Positions 22,333 through 32,302 of a stretch of 64,000 bases of DNA are shown piece after piece. The DNA comes from Aphanomyces cochlioides (taxonomy: Eukaryota; Oomycota; Saprolegniomycetes; Saprolegniales; Verrucalvaceae). The number at the start of each line of letters is the position of its first letter. The stretch's first letter is position 1. Made by a program: the position numbers and the translations under genes. Below the pieces are notes generated by a model, which saw only the letters and a list, made by a program, of their open reading frames with translations, made no database searches and had not been told where the DNA came from. The stretch is from the NCBI GenBank assembly GCA_019828595.1, contig JAHQRK010000038.1:62001-126000 (forward strand). Reading direction: 5' to 3'.

Positions 22333-23564
22333 TTCTCCCCCTGTTCTCGGGTTGATCGTTTTCCTTGTTTCTTGCGGAGTTCTTGTACAAGGCGCTTAAA
22401 GTGGGAGACGTGCTTGATGTTCTTCTCAAGTTCCCACGTTGCTTCGTGCTCTGGCAGTCCATGCCATTTCACCAAGTACTCCGTCTTCCTGTTGAACTGT
22501 CTCTTCTTCAACAGAGCTTCAACTATGAACAGCTCTTCGCCTTCGTCATCCAGGATGTGTGGCGTGACTTTTGGTATCGGACGTCCAGAAAAGAGGCTGG
22601 AGTTCGGTACGTGATGCTTCAATCTGTCGACATTGAAGACATCATGCAAACGATTCATATTAGGCGGTAGCTTAAGTCTCATAGCGTTGAGCTTGATGAC
22701 TTCGACAATCTCAAAGGGTCCAATGTATCTTGGCACCAGCTTGGATTTCTTGTTCTTATCTGCAAGTTGTGCATGCTTAAGAGGAATGTTGCGAGTGGCT
22801 AGCATGACCAAGTCGCCTAGCTTGAACTCGACACTTGAGCGCCTTCGATCATAATAGTTCTTTTGGCGAGCTTGGGCTTTCTCCAAATTTTCTAAAGCCA
22901 TTCTGATCAAATCTTGTCTTCTTTCGGAGAAGTTCTTCGCATACTCATTTAACGACTCCAATCCATTTAGTACAGGATTACGAAGCTTTCTACCCGTATC
23001 TACTTCAAAAGGCGTCAAACCAGTGGATGTTTGAACAAGCCCTTGATGAGCATATTCGATCGTTCCAAGATGCTCTGTCCAGTCATGTCCAAGATAGGAC
23101 ACTTGACAACGTAGTGCATCTTCCAATGTGCGATTCTGTCCTTCTGTGGCTCCATCACTTTGAGCACGACCCGCAGTAGTCATCGAATGCTTAATACCCA
23201 TAACTTTCATTAAACTTTGCCAAAACTGACTCGTAAACTTGGGATCTCGATCACTTATGATAACGGAAGGCAGTCCGAGATGTCGAACAACGGCATCAAA
23301 GAATTCACGCACTGCTTGTGGTACATCCACTTTGGATGTTGTTGCGCAGTACTTTGGTCGCTTTGAGGTTTTGTCGACACAAGTCATAATGGCGTAATTG
23401 CCATTTAACACTGGCAATCCAGTTATCCAGTCTACAGAAACTGTATGCCAACATTCTTCAGGAGACTTAATGGGAATCATTCGTCCACTAGCTTTACTAC
23501 TACTTGACTTGTAGCGCGCACAAGTTTCACACGTTGCAACATAGAGTTTCACGTCGTCATCCAA
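22317..23564 (-). pseudogene. Chromovirus integrase with chromodomain (pol, 3' part)
   Basis: This frame encodes the end of the zinc-binding region (CETCARYKSS), then the integrase core with its acidic triad (Asp in VSVDWITG, Asp in IISDRDPKF, Glu in DGATEGQNRTLEDALR). A linker and a chromodomain near the C-terminus follow (FIVEALLKKR, then YLVKWHGLPEHEATWE). The chromodomain would steer integration to chromatin with particular histone marks. The frame is joined to the RT frame only across a shift near 23560-23570, inside the zinc-binding region, so the polyprotein is broken there. I treat this as mutation, because it is not a usual site of programmed frameshifting. Confidence 0.85.
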
Positions 23565-25258
23565 TCCGTTCCAATAATACCATGAGAAACATGTAGCTGT
23601 GTGCGTCGCACGCCAGGATGAGCGGCGGTGTTTGCGTCATGACTTTGAGATATGATCTCAACCTTGAGGTAGTCGTCGTTGGGAACACACAACTTCCAAA
23701 CTTGATCCTTCGTTTTGACGAAATAGAGACCATCTTTCATTACGAACTTTGAACTATCTTCAAACTCTTTCGACTTGGCGTAAGCACGAAGGAATCGCTG
23801 TTTCATGCTGTCATCCATCTTGACCATGCTGTATGACACTTCTTCTGTATGGTTGACAGCGAGGTGTTGAGGAACTTCGACTTCGAGTTGTGCAATTTGC
23901 AAATCCTCCCCCTCAAAAGAAGTGTCAAGCATAAGCGACAAAAGACGGGCATCAAGATGAGAGATAGATTCAACGTTAGAAGTCCATTTCAGAACATTTT
24001 GATAACGTTCAAAACAAGTTGAATCACAGTGGTGAAGTGTACACGTTGTAACATGAACGTGAGATCGCGGTGGACGTGACAAAGCGTCAGCAACGACGTT
24101 GGTTTTGCCGGGACGATGGTGCAGAGTAAAGTCAAAACTGCTGAAAAAGTCCAACCAACGAGTTAACTTAGCAGTTAGCACCGGCGTTTTTAGAAACCAT
24201 TGACATGTCGAGTTGTCTGTGAAGACATCAAAATGAGAACCATAAACATAAGCTCTCCATTTTGTTAAAGCCAACTTAATAGCATATAGCTCTTTCTCAT
24301 GTGCTGGCCAGTTGCACTCAGTTTCTCCAAGTTTCTTCGACAGAAAAGCAATTGGACAATCATTTCCTTCATCATCTTGTTGGGATAACACTGCGCCACA
24401 GCGGTATCCAGACGCATCCGTGGTGATCACGAAGGGTTTGTCAAAATCAGGCAACTGAAGCACGGGGGCTTGCTGCAGAGCAGCCTTGATTGTCATGAAG
24501 GCATTGTCCTGTTGGTGTGTCCACTGCCAAGGGACACTATCCTTCGCCAATTCGCTGATCGGGAACACTAGCTTAGCGTAGTTGGCGATAAACTTGCGGT
24601 AGTAACCAGCCATTCCAAGAAAACTCAACAGTTCTTTACGATTAGTTGGTGCTGGCCATTTTTCTATCGCGCGAACTTTCTTACTGTCGACTTGAAGTCC
24701 TTCAGCTGATATGGTATGACCGAGGAAATCGACTTTATTAACACCAAAAGCACACTTGTCGAGGCGCGCATATAGCTTTTCTTTGCGTAGAACTTCGAGA
24801 ACAACTCGCAAATGACTCACATGGTCGATTAATGACTTAGAATAGACGCATATGTCATCAAGGTACACAACGACAAAGGAGAACTTTTCAAACAACGATT
24901 GCATAAGTCGGGACCAGATGCCAGGCATTCCGGCCATCCCCATAGGAGCAACACACCACTGTAGAATCTCTTTGTGTGTGCGAAAAGCTGTGTACTTGCG
25001 AGCTTGAGGCACAACAAGCATTTGATGATACCCAGATGCAAGTTCAATCTTAGAGAATATCCCACAACCATACATCTTATTAAACAGATCCTCGATGTTA
25101 GGCAAAGGTATCTTGGGAATCTCCGACTGTGAGTTCACATGGCGGTAATCTAATACCCATCGAATCGGTGTGTTTGCAGTCGCAGTTTTCAACCACACAC
25201 TTCTTGAAGGCATCTTGCCGTTTTCGTCCTTCTTTGGGACGCCAAAGATGTTAGACAC
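23549..25258 (-). pseudogene. Chromovirus reverse transcriptase and RNase H (pol, middle part)
   Basis: The frame opens at the fingers of the reverse transcriptase (SNIFGVPKK, then WVLDYRHVN), passes the active-site motif VVYLDDICVYSKS, and goes on into RNase H (ITTDASGYRCGAVLSQQ, HEKELYAI, FTDNSTCQWFL) and the linker HHRPGKTNVVADALSRPP. It ends where the integrase zinc finger starts. It is separated from the gag-protease frame by a shift near 25255-25265, just before the segment STSDWVSNIFG. The catalytic motifs are intact, so inactivation comes from the frameshifts alone. Confidence 0.87.
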
Positions 25259-27099
25259 CCAGTCGCTCGTCGAGAGTTCAACCCAACTTTCTTCTTCAGA
25301 TCATCGACAAACTTGTCGAGCGACTCTTGCTCAACTTTTGCAAGTCGAAAGGGCGGACGATTCTGCGGCTTCGCACCGGGCTTCAACGTCAGTTCGAATT
25401 GGAAGGAGCGCTCAGGTGGTAAACCATCGGGCAGTTGCGCAGGAAACACGTCTTTGAACTCATTGAGCAGCGATTCAATCTCAGGAGGACGTGGAGTTAT
25501 TTGTGGTTCAACTTCACAAATTTTCATTATCCATCCAATTTCACTATCCTTCGACGGAGATGGTGGAGGATCACCGTTCAAAGCAACAACTTCTTGGTCA
25601 CGCCAGTCAATCACGGGGTTGTGTTGGCGGAACCAAGGTTGAGCGAGGATAACGTCAAATTGTTTATCCTTCAAGTCCCATTCGAGCATGACAGTGTCTT
25701 TGAACGTGAAGAAGTCAAAGCATATCGTTTCTTTGACTTCGCGTGTCATCGTTGTTGGTGAAAGTGTTCCATCATATCCCGATATACGCACTGACTTGGA
25801 GCGGACGACATGTTTTCCCAAACCAGTTCGACACAACGAGTTTGTTGCTCCAGAGTCGATCAAGATCTTCACCACTTTCCCATTCATTACACCCGACTTT
25901 ATCATAAGGGAGGTGTCTACTACCAGCGGCTTCTCGCTTTGAGGCTCAATCTCTTCCTCAGCTTCACTTGCGTCATAGTGTCCAAGCGTCATGTACTCAA
26001 CGTCTTCATCAGTCACTTCTTCATCATGCACTTCGATATTACTCTGTCGACTCGGCGCTTGTCCAGAAATGTGCCTCTTTGGCTTCTTACATCTTCTTGC
26101 AATATGACCCATTTCATTGCAATTGAAGCATCTCGTGTTACTGTTATCACGCGGTCTACGATCTCCGCGGACGTTTACGTTGTCGACTTCCATGTCGTCG
26201 GGCTCACGGGCCTTCTCACGCTGTGGTGGCTTTTGAAACTTCTCTGCTGGTCTGTTGTTGTTCCAGCGACCAGTCTTTTCTGTCTTCGTCATTCCCAAAA
26301 ATACGGTATGGGATCGTTCAAACTCAAGTGCGGCCTTGATAGCCGTGGACAATGTTTGGCACTGTCGATACTTCACTTCTTCTCGTGTCTTCAATCTCAA
26401 ACAACGAATGAAGAATGTCACTTTGTCCCGCTCGGACATATCTCGAACATCAGTGCAAAAGCGACGAAACTTTTCAATGTATTCAAACAAGTCTTTACAT
26501 CCCTTCTGTTGTAAAGCAAACAACTTGTCACGAAGTCGCTCTTGCAAATCATCTGGCTCGAACTCTTTTCGCAACGCAGCTTCGAGTTCGGGCAGCGTGT
26601 TGATGCTTCGTGTCCCCAACTCAGATTCACGTGAGGCAAGCTCTTGGTACCATGCGGCAGCTTGTCCTTTCAAGTTTGCAACGACCATCGAGAGACATCG
26701 AGACGCTGTTTTCGGTTCTTTCCAGTCCAAGTTCTTGGCGGCAAAGAAAGTTTGAACACGGTGGATATACAATCCAATACTTTCATTAAGGTGTCCATGA
26801 TAAGACGGCATAGACAATCCTTCTACACGACGTTCGACATCTGCATGTTGAGGAGCGGCAACAGCAGTTTGTTGGGTTTGGTGCATGGCTTGCAACTGAG
26901 CTTGCATAGCCTTCTGAAGCTCAAGCTGAGCTTTTTGATGTTCTTGTTGTTGTGCTGCATTTTGCTTTTGCAGCTCTTGTTGAAAGTTCTGACTTTGAAT
27001 AAGTTGATCTTTTGTTCTTGCTTGAGTCTCCAACAACTGGTTGATCATCAGTTGTTGTTGTTCCATCTTAGCCATCATACTTCTTACAATGTCTTCCAT
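25189..27099 (-). CDS. Chromovirus Gag and protease (start of Gag-Pol)
   Basis: The 636-residue frame starts at the ATG at 27099. It has a glutamine-rich coiled N-terminus (about residues 12-95) and a capsid-like retrotransposon gag region. A CCHC zinc knuckle (CFNCNEMGHIARRC), which binds the RNA, follows. An aspartic protease is marked by LIDSGATNSL. The end of the frame already contains the first part of the reverse transcriptase, up to LDKFVDDLKKK. Gag forms the particle and the protease matures the polyprotein. The last 35 or so residues are out of frame relative to the pol continuation, because of the shift at about 25260. Confidence 0.87.
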   Translation of the reverse strand: MEDIVRSMMAKMEQQQLMINQLLETQARTKDQLIQSQNFQQELQKQNAAQQQEHQKAQLELQKAMQAQLQAMHQTQQTAVAAPQHADVERRVEGLSMPSYHGHLNESIGLYIHRVQTFFAAKNLDWKEPKTASRCLSMVVANLKGQAAAWYQELASRESELGTRSINTLPELEAALRKEFEPDDLQERLRDKLFALQQKGCKDLFEYIEKFRRFCTDVRDMSERDKVTFFIRCLRLKTREEVKYRQCQTLSTAIKAALEFERSHTVFLGMTKTEKTGRWNNNRPAEKFQKPPQREKAREPDDMEVDNVNVRGDRRPRDNSNTRCFNCNEMGHIARRCKKPKRHISGQAPSRQSNIEVHDEEVTDEDVEYMTLGHYDASEAEEEIEPQSEKPLVVDTSLMIKSGVMNGKVVKILIDSGATNSLCRTGLGKHVVRSKSVRISGYDGTLSPTTMTREVKETICFDFFTFKDTVMLEWDLKDKQFDVILAQPWFRQHNPVIDWRDQEVVALNGDPPPSPSKDSEIGWIMKICEVEPQITPRPPEIESLLNEFKDVFPAQLPDGLPPERSFQFELTLKPGAKPQNRPPFRLAKVEQESLDKFVDDLKKKVGLNSRRATGCLTSLASQRRTKTARCLQEVCG

Positions 27100-27119
27100 A
27101 TTAGTTCAAAACAATTGTA

Positions 27120-27482
27120 TTAAGTAATACAAATACAATCGTTAGTCTTCTTGCAATGTTCGCAAACTGGTGTCTTCTTTTGTTTCTTGTTTCCCGATAG
27201 GATGGTCGTAAGATGACGACCAATCAACTCCTTCTGGATCTCGGTATGGACTTGGATATCACTCAATAAGTTGATTGAGTGATTGACGCGATTGGAGTAT
27301 TGACTGACTGCTGTCAACTCCTGAACAAAAACTCCTTTAATACGTTCGACTCTTAAAACTGCTTCTTCGAGATCGTGTCGCAGTTGATCAAGTTTCGCTG
27401 CTTGGCCTTCAACAAAGCGATCGAGGTATTCGACGTTGTCTTGAAACTCTTTACGCTTGACGGCGGTCTTCTTCTTGGGCAT
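27120..27482 (-). CDS. Small extra ORF upstream of gag in the chromovirus
   Basis: A frame of 120 codons from the ATG at 27482 ends only 20 bp before the gag ATG; it is open further upstream without an ATG. The product is basic at its start (MPKKKTAVKRKE) and then mostly helical with heptad-like spacing. It ends with a cysteine cluster (CEHCKKTNDCIC) that could bind a metal. It lies inside the element, between the primer binding site and gag, and on the same strand. I do not recognise the protein. It might act as a separate accessory protein or be read as a leader before Gag. Ty3/gypsy elements usually have no such frame. Confidence 0.55.
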   Translation of the reverse strand: MPKKKTAVKRKEFQDNVEYLDRFVEGQAAKLDQLRHDLEEAVLRVERIKGVFVQELTAVSQYSNRVNHSINLLSDIQVHTEIQKELIGRHLTTILSGNKKQKKTPVCEHCKKTNDCICIT

Positions 27483-27689
27483 CCAATTGTCTTCAACGCC
27501 CTCGGTACTGCGCACGCTAGTGTCTCGTCTCTTAAACACCCCTAGCGATGCCAACTAGGACGAGCGCACGGCAATGCACAGACTTCGGACGGTTCTTCTC
27601 CAAAAACGCGTCTCCAGAAACTCGGTACAAAGGTAAACAAAAGTTTACCACAAGACCAGAGATAACGGAGGTTCTTCCTTGAACGCGGC

Positions 27690-27790
27690 GGGAAAGGGCA
27701 GGCACAAACAGGCAGGCAGGAGCAAGCAGGCAGGCAGGCACGGATGGACAGGCAACGGCGCAGGCAGGCAGGCACAGGCAGAGGCGGTCC
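27690..27790. repeat. CAGG-rich simple repeat in the retrotransposon leader
   Basis: The leader next to the 5' LTR is packed with GCAGGCAGG and GGCAC units on the plus strand. It generates artificial cysteine- and proline-rich open frames on the minus strand. It may be replication slippage within the element. Confidence 0.8.
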
Positions 27791-27796
27791 TTGGAA

Positions 27797-27811
27797 CTCG
27801 GAAGGCTACCA
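27797..27811 (-). promoter_or_regulatory. Primer binding site of the chromovirus
   Basis: On the minus strand, two bases inside the 5' LTR, the sequence starts TGGTAGCC. It would pair with a tRNA whose 3' end reads GGCTACCA. The ending GCTACCA resembles eukaryotic initiator tRNA-Met, but the exact tRNA is not certain. Confidence 0.65.
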
Positions 27812-27813
27812 GA

Positions 27814-27946
27814 TGTGGTAGACTTGGCAAATTGGAAACTGAATTATCCTGGTTAATCAAACTATTTATCTGTACTCTCTCATATAGGAAGGAACTACTG
27901 CGCTGAACGCGTGCCTTCGGCCAATCATAAACTTTAAATGCATATT
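27814..27946 (-). repeat. Truncated 5' LTR of the chromovirus
   Basis: This copy matches the first 133 bases of the 22111-22332 LTR with four differences. The remaining 89 bases, which correspond to the outer U3 end of the 5' LTR, are replaced by unrelated sequence after 27946. The element has therefore lost the start of its promoter region. Confidence 0.8.
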
Positions 27947-28566
27947 AAATATGCACTCGTCGGAGCCTTCAGCGCACCACGCAGACTCGGACCCAGCGCA
28001 ATCGGAACTTTCAGCATGGTCACTCATTTTATTTTATTGTCCGTAATATAATGAATGCTTTATTTTATTACAATTTCTTCCCATGACCATTTCATAAAAA
28101 ATCCGACTTCAGAGGTCAGGTATCTAATGAAATCCGACCAATGAGCGTGCAGGAGTAATATCTGTGACACGCTTGTGAGGAATGTTTGAAAACGAATTTC
28201 GAACTAAAAGACTCGGTGAAAGACGCCTTTATCCTTGCACACAGAATTGTCTGAAAGTGCCTGTAGGCTGAGATTGAGGATATCGAAGTTAGCGTGTCCG
28301 CTCGAAGTAATTCGACCTGACAGCTTCATGGAAAATTCAGAAATGAGGGCAAGGATAGAACATATGCCTCTCAAAATCGATATCGCTTTGCAGAGTTTCG
28401 TTAACAAGCCGACACAACCGAAGAGATCATTCTCGATTTTTCACGCAAGTCCTCAAGCGGAGTGTCATGTGTCGTACGTGAAGGACCCATCATTGTCAAC
28501 GATGAAGACATAAAGTTGCGGCTCACTGTGAATGAAATCAAGCTCAACCAAGCTCAAGGACAGAGC

Positions 28567-28637
28567 GATCGTGTAGCTCATTGGTAGAGCGCAGGGCTCA
28601 TTGCCCTGAGAAACTGGTTCGATTCCAGTCGAGATCA
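28567..28637 (+). tRNA. tRNA-Met-like gene (anticodon CAT)
   Basis: The sequence folds into a cloverleaf with a D stem GCTC/GAGC, an anticodon stem CAGGG/CCCTG with a seven-base loop giving CAT, and a T stem ACTGG/CCAGT. The acceptor stem is GATCGTG against CGAGATC, with one mismatch and one wobble. A-box and B-box (GGTTCGATTCC) promoters are recognisable. The base after the anticodon is T rather than the usual purine, so its function is doubtful. Confidence 0.6.
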
Positions 28638-28798
28638 TGGTGTGTTTTCGAACTCTCATACATTCAAGATAACCAACCACCTTGCACAATCAGCAAGCAG
28701 TATTGTGAACAAGACTTAGCGTTAACACCTGCGACTTGGCTTCAACCCTTTGGTGCCACCAATATGACCAATATATTCAGCGCGCAAGACACAAACCT

Positions 28799-28869
28799 GA
28801 TCGTGTAGCTCATTGGCAAAGCACAGGGATTGTTACCCTGAGAAACTGGTTCGATTCCAGTCTCGATCA
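28799..28869 (+). tRNA. tRNA-like unit 2 (anticodon TGT by position)
   Basis: This unit has the same anticodon stem CAGGG/CCCTG and an intact T arm with GGTTCGATTCC. The D stem is damaged (GCTC against AAGC), and the loop reads ATTGTTA, which would give TGT (Thr). It is probably a pseudogene derived from unit 1. Confidence 0.4.
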
Positions 28870-29036
28870 CATTATGTTGGATTTACGAACTCTCAAGCAT
28901 TTCAGACAACCGTTTGGCTTGCACAATCGACGAACAAGGATGAAAAGAAGACGAAGAGTTAGCATGTGGGACTTGGCTTCAACTCCTTGATGAAGATCAG
29001 TATGAGCAATATTTACGACACACAAGACACAAAGCC

Positions 29037-29107
29037 GGTCGTGTAGCTCGTTCGTAGAGCGCATGGCATGTTACCCTGAGAAACTGGTTCTATTCCAGTC
29101 GCGACCA
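29037..29107 (+). tRNA. tRNA-like unit 3 (decayed anticodon arm)
   Basis: The acceptor stem is good (GGTCGTG against CGCGACC) and the D stem is intact. The anticodon stem has mismatches (CATGG against CCCTG), the base before the anticodon is not T, and the B box has changed to GGTTCTATTCC. It is most likely a tRNA pseudogene. Confidence 0.4.
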
Positions 29108-29253
29108 AGGAACATTGAATTTGCTTGCTGTGGAAACAAGTCGACTACCATGAGAGGCCGCAAGATACAACAGAAGACACTCTGGCATGTGCGATAGCAC
29201 CTGATAGTCGGATATTAAGGTATAATCTCACAACTTGTTTGATTTGCTTCATC

Positions 29254-30456
29254 TTACTCACTACGAGTGTCAAGGACATCTTGAGTATAGGCAGGCGAGG
29301 GGTCAAGGATGGCTCTTGCAGCAAGAAGCCGTCGATGTGTGACAATTTTACCATTGAGCTTTCCTGTTCGATGAAGCAATCGCATCATCTTGAGAACAGC
29401 GTTTGCTCCTTTCGACTTCGATCCATGTTGACTCAACAACGCCAACACCCGCTCCTCGACAAGCAAACCCAACGTCATACGTCGTCTCGATATGCGGAGG
29501 CATCGAGCTTAAATCCACTGTCAAGAAACAACTTCAAATACGCAACAAGCAACTTTGAATCCGATCGTTTCTGCTTGTTGACGCATTTGACCCACAATCG
29601 TGGCTCTGACGTGTACCATTCATACCAGATTGCTCTGAGAGGAACATTAGAGGCTTTTCGTCGGCATTTGGGGGGAAACTGTGGATCACTTTAAGGAATT
29701 GTTGCAACAACAGGTCTTGCCTGGCACTCAGCAATTTGCTCAGTTGTTGACTTTTGCGCATCAAGCTTTGCTTCCATCGCATCCAAACGCTCGTCCTGGC
29801 GCTTGGCTTGCTCAATAAAGTGGTTAATGACAGATGCTTGGTGTCTAATCATCTTGCGCTCATCTGACTCATTGGCTTGCTCGCATTGAACGCTTTCAAC
29901 AAGATCGATCATTGCCGCAGCCAAATGTACTGACCATGAGAGCAGCTGCGGTATGGTACATCCAGCCTGTTCCAAGCACGATTCGAGACGCACCACCGCT
30001 GGGCTGTTGGGGCTCAATTCTTTAAACAGTGGAAATTGTAGGATCAAGTAAGCTATCAATATGTCCAGCACATTTCCGTCGATGTTGTATTTTCTTGACT
30101 CGAGCCCAGAGCAGGACGCAAAGACAAGCCTTTGCCCTTGTTGAATTTTCAGTCTTGTCGAAGTGTCAAATGACGACAAGTCTGCTAAGCGGACACGATG
30201 AAATGGAGATTGGCCGCTAAGGACTTTCGCCACCTTATGATCTTCTTTGAGGGTATTGAAGACATATCCAAACCCTTTGTTTGTGGCGCTGACGTTCCAC
30301 GCGCCGCCATCAAAGATCCACCGAGCCGTCAAATGCTCCGAGCCATTCGCAAACTGGGCTCCACCGCGTCGAAACGAATGTGACGACAAATGGACTTCAA
30401 CACCAGCTGGCTTCGCAACGCGATCGAGTAAACGATTTACATGAGAGTGTAGTGTA
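29254..30456 (-). pseudogene. Crypton-type tyrosine recombinase, 3' part
   Basis: From 30456 downward the frame encodes the C-terminal half of a tyrosine recombinase, with the box SSHSFRRGGAQFANG (HxxR type) and a Gly-Trp region FDGGAWN. It continues as an accessory domain rich in helices to 29691. After that, other frames continue (about 29680-29254) with a Trp- and Lys-rich segment (PRLW, then RSDSKLLVAYLKLFL) like the GCR1_C DNA-binding domain of Cryptons. At least one frameshift and a stop near 29485 separate these parts. Cryptons move as circles by recombination at short sites. The gene continues beyond the inserted mariner at 32303. Confidence 0.75.
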
Positions 30457-32302
30457 CTACTCTGGTCCACAATAAAATCAACATATCGACTCTTATTGAC
30501 GGAATAAGCCGGTATTTGCAACTATCAGTAGTTTGATTGGTTCATTAGAAAGAACAAACGAAGAGCTTTCATTGGGCCATTTCAGCGACTTCCAGATCGA
30601 AATGGTGTCGAGATGGTTGACCATCAAAGTTTTAGATATTTGACGACCAGTAGTGTATGATGTGCGTCGCAGTCATTTCTAAATCTACAGCGATCACACT
30701 TGGCGCTAATGATGTCTGCGTCACCCTCAACACACCAACCAAGCCAAATGTCGTTCGCGGCAAGCCGCGGGGTCACCAGGTCCCAAACTTTAACCGACGG
30801 CGAGCGCCATGGCATCTTGGCGATGCTTCTCGAAAGCTCGAAAGACGGTCGACGGAAGCACGGGTCTATCGGCCACGTAGCAAAGCGGTTCAATTGCCAC
30901 CGCGACACGGTCAGCAAGGTGTGGAAATCTTGGGAGAAAACGCGAGATGTTGACGTCGCCGAACTCCTCCTGACGTCCAAGAAAAAAGGTATAAATTTAT
31001 AAAGTTATTAATTTTAAAGGTATTAATTTTCACAGTATTTAAGGGAGATGTGGTGCAAAGCCAAAGCGAACATCAATTGAAATCGAAACTGCAATCAAGC
31101 GACTCAAGTTGCACCAGCGTCAAACATACCGTTCCCTTGCGCGTCATTCTGGAATCCCCAAGACAACCATATTTCGACATATGAAGAAAGAAGGAAGACT
31201 CAAGAGGGCATCATCTCGCTTGCGCCCGCTCTTGACCGAAGTCAACATGAAAGCAAGACTGGAGTTTGCCATGTCCTTTGTCAAAGAGGACCGTGAATTT
31301 GTCGACATGCACGATGTTGTCCATGTCGACGAAAAATGGTTCTATTTGACAAAGGTCAATGGTAAATTCTATGTTTATGACGATGAAGAACTCCCGTTGC
31401 GTGCGACCAAGTCGAAGAATTTTATCACGAAGGTGATGTTTCAAGCCGCTGTCGCACGGCCACGGCGCGACCAAGCAACAAACCAATTCTTCGACGGAAA
31501 ACTCGGCATGTGGCCATTTGTCATTCAAGAGCCAGCCAAACGGACAAGCAAGAACAGGGCTCGTGGCACCCTGATAACGACTCCGATTGCTGTTACAAGT
31601 GAAGTCTACTTTGACATGCTTGTTGCGAATGTCCTGTCAGCAATCAAGCGTAAAATGCCGTTCATGAAGAATTCCAAGATCTTCATCCTGCAGGACAATG
31701 CTGGTCCTCAGTCAAAGTCTGTGAATTACAGATTCAACGAAGTTGGATCTTACGATGGCTGGAATGTGGACTTGAAAAACCAACCAGCGAACAGTCCAGA
31801 CTTCAATGTGTTTGACTTAGGCTTCTTTAATTCTATTCAAAGTTTACAGTATCAGTCGACTCCATCGAATATCGATGAGTTGATAGATGCTGTTAATGAT
31901 GCCTTTTCCCAACTCTCGCATGAGACGTTGGCGAAAACATTTTTGACGCTTCAGAAAGTCATGGAGCTGTCAATGGAGGTTGGTGGAGGAAACAACTTCA
32001 AGTTACCCCACATGTATAAAGACAAGACTGGCATTGATTTGATCCGAACCAGCGTTGTGTGCAATATTGAAACAATTACGAAGACTCTGTGTGCCTTGAA
32101 CTCTCGACTTGATGATGAGTTCGAGTTGGAGCAGCTTGTGGAATCGACTGCTCATATAGGATTAATGGATGAATAAATTTTCACAAGCATATACATTTTT
32201 CAAGTATAATCAATTAATACAAATACTAAGTATTTCAAATGTTGTTTCTATTGCGGCCCAAAATTTAAAGGCAAATGTTGCTTCTAATGCGGACCAGAGT
32301 AG
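30457..32302. mobile_element. Mariner-like transposon, plant DD39D type, inserted in the Crypton gene
   Basis: Imperfect inverted ends of about 27 bp (starting CTACTCTGGTCC) lie at 30457-30483 and 32276-32302. TA is duplicated on both sides (30455-30456 and 32303-32304), as expected for Tc1/mariner. The element is 1846 bp, carries one apparently complete transposase gene and interrupts the recombinase frame. Confidence 0.92.
30709..32176 (+). CDS. Mariner transposase (DD39D), one intron
   Basis: Exon 1 (30709-30988) and exon 2 (31044-32176) are joined across a 55-bp GT-AG intron into 470 codons without a stop. The N-terminal part has helix-turn-helix motifs (HVAKRFNCHRDTVSKVWKSW and YRSLARHSGIPKTTIFRHM). 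The catalytic Asp residues lie in VVHVDEKWFYL, ILQDNAGPQ and NSPDFNVFDLGFF. The last two are separated by 39 residues, which defines the plant-type DD39D subgroup. The usual His in QDNxxPH is Gln here. Two ATGs at 30709 and 30712 and one at 30748 are possible starts. With intact ends and a complete frame, this copy could be active. Confidence 0.88.

Larger units (their letters stand above)
22111..27946 (-). mobile_element. Ty3/gypsy LTR retrotransposon, chromovirus type
   Basis: This element is read on the minus strand. From right to left it has a partial 5' LTR (27814-27946), a primer binding site, a small extra ORF, gag with protease, reverse transcriptase with RNase H, integrase with a chromodomain, a polypurine tract and the full 3' LTR (22111-22332). 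The order RT-RNase H-integrase defines Ty3/gypsy, and the C-terminal chromodomain defines a chromovirus. Two frameshifts in pol and the loss of part of the 5' LTR mean this copy is probably dead. Confidence 0.92.
28500..29110 (+). repeat. Tandem array of tRNA-containing units (about 235 bp each)
   Basis: Three diverged units repeat with a period of 232 and 238 bp. Each has a run ending in ACACAAGACACAAA or a variant, then a tRNA-like body, then GAACTCTCA and a TTGCACAATC block. The spacers are clearly related, so the array arose by tandem duplication of a tRNA gene with its flank. Confidence 0.75.

Noticed and set aside
27532..27906. Cysteine- and proline-rich open frames on both strands
   Set aside because: They are by-products of the CAGG simple repeat in the retrotransposon leader and of the LTR.
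29125..29694. Plus-strand open frame of 189 codons
   Set aside because: It lies opposite the C-terminal region of the Crypton recombinase, which has recognisable blocks on the minus strand.
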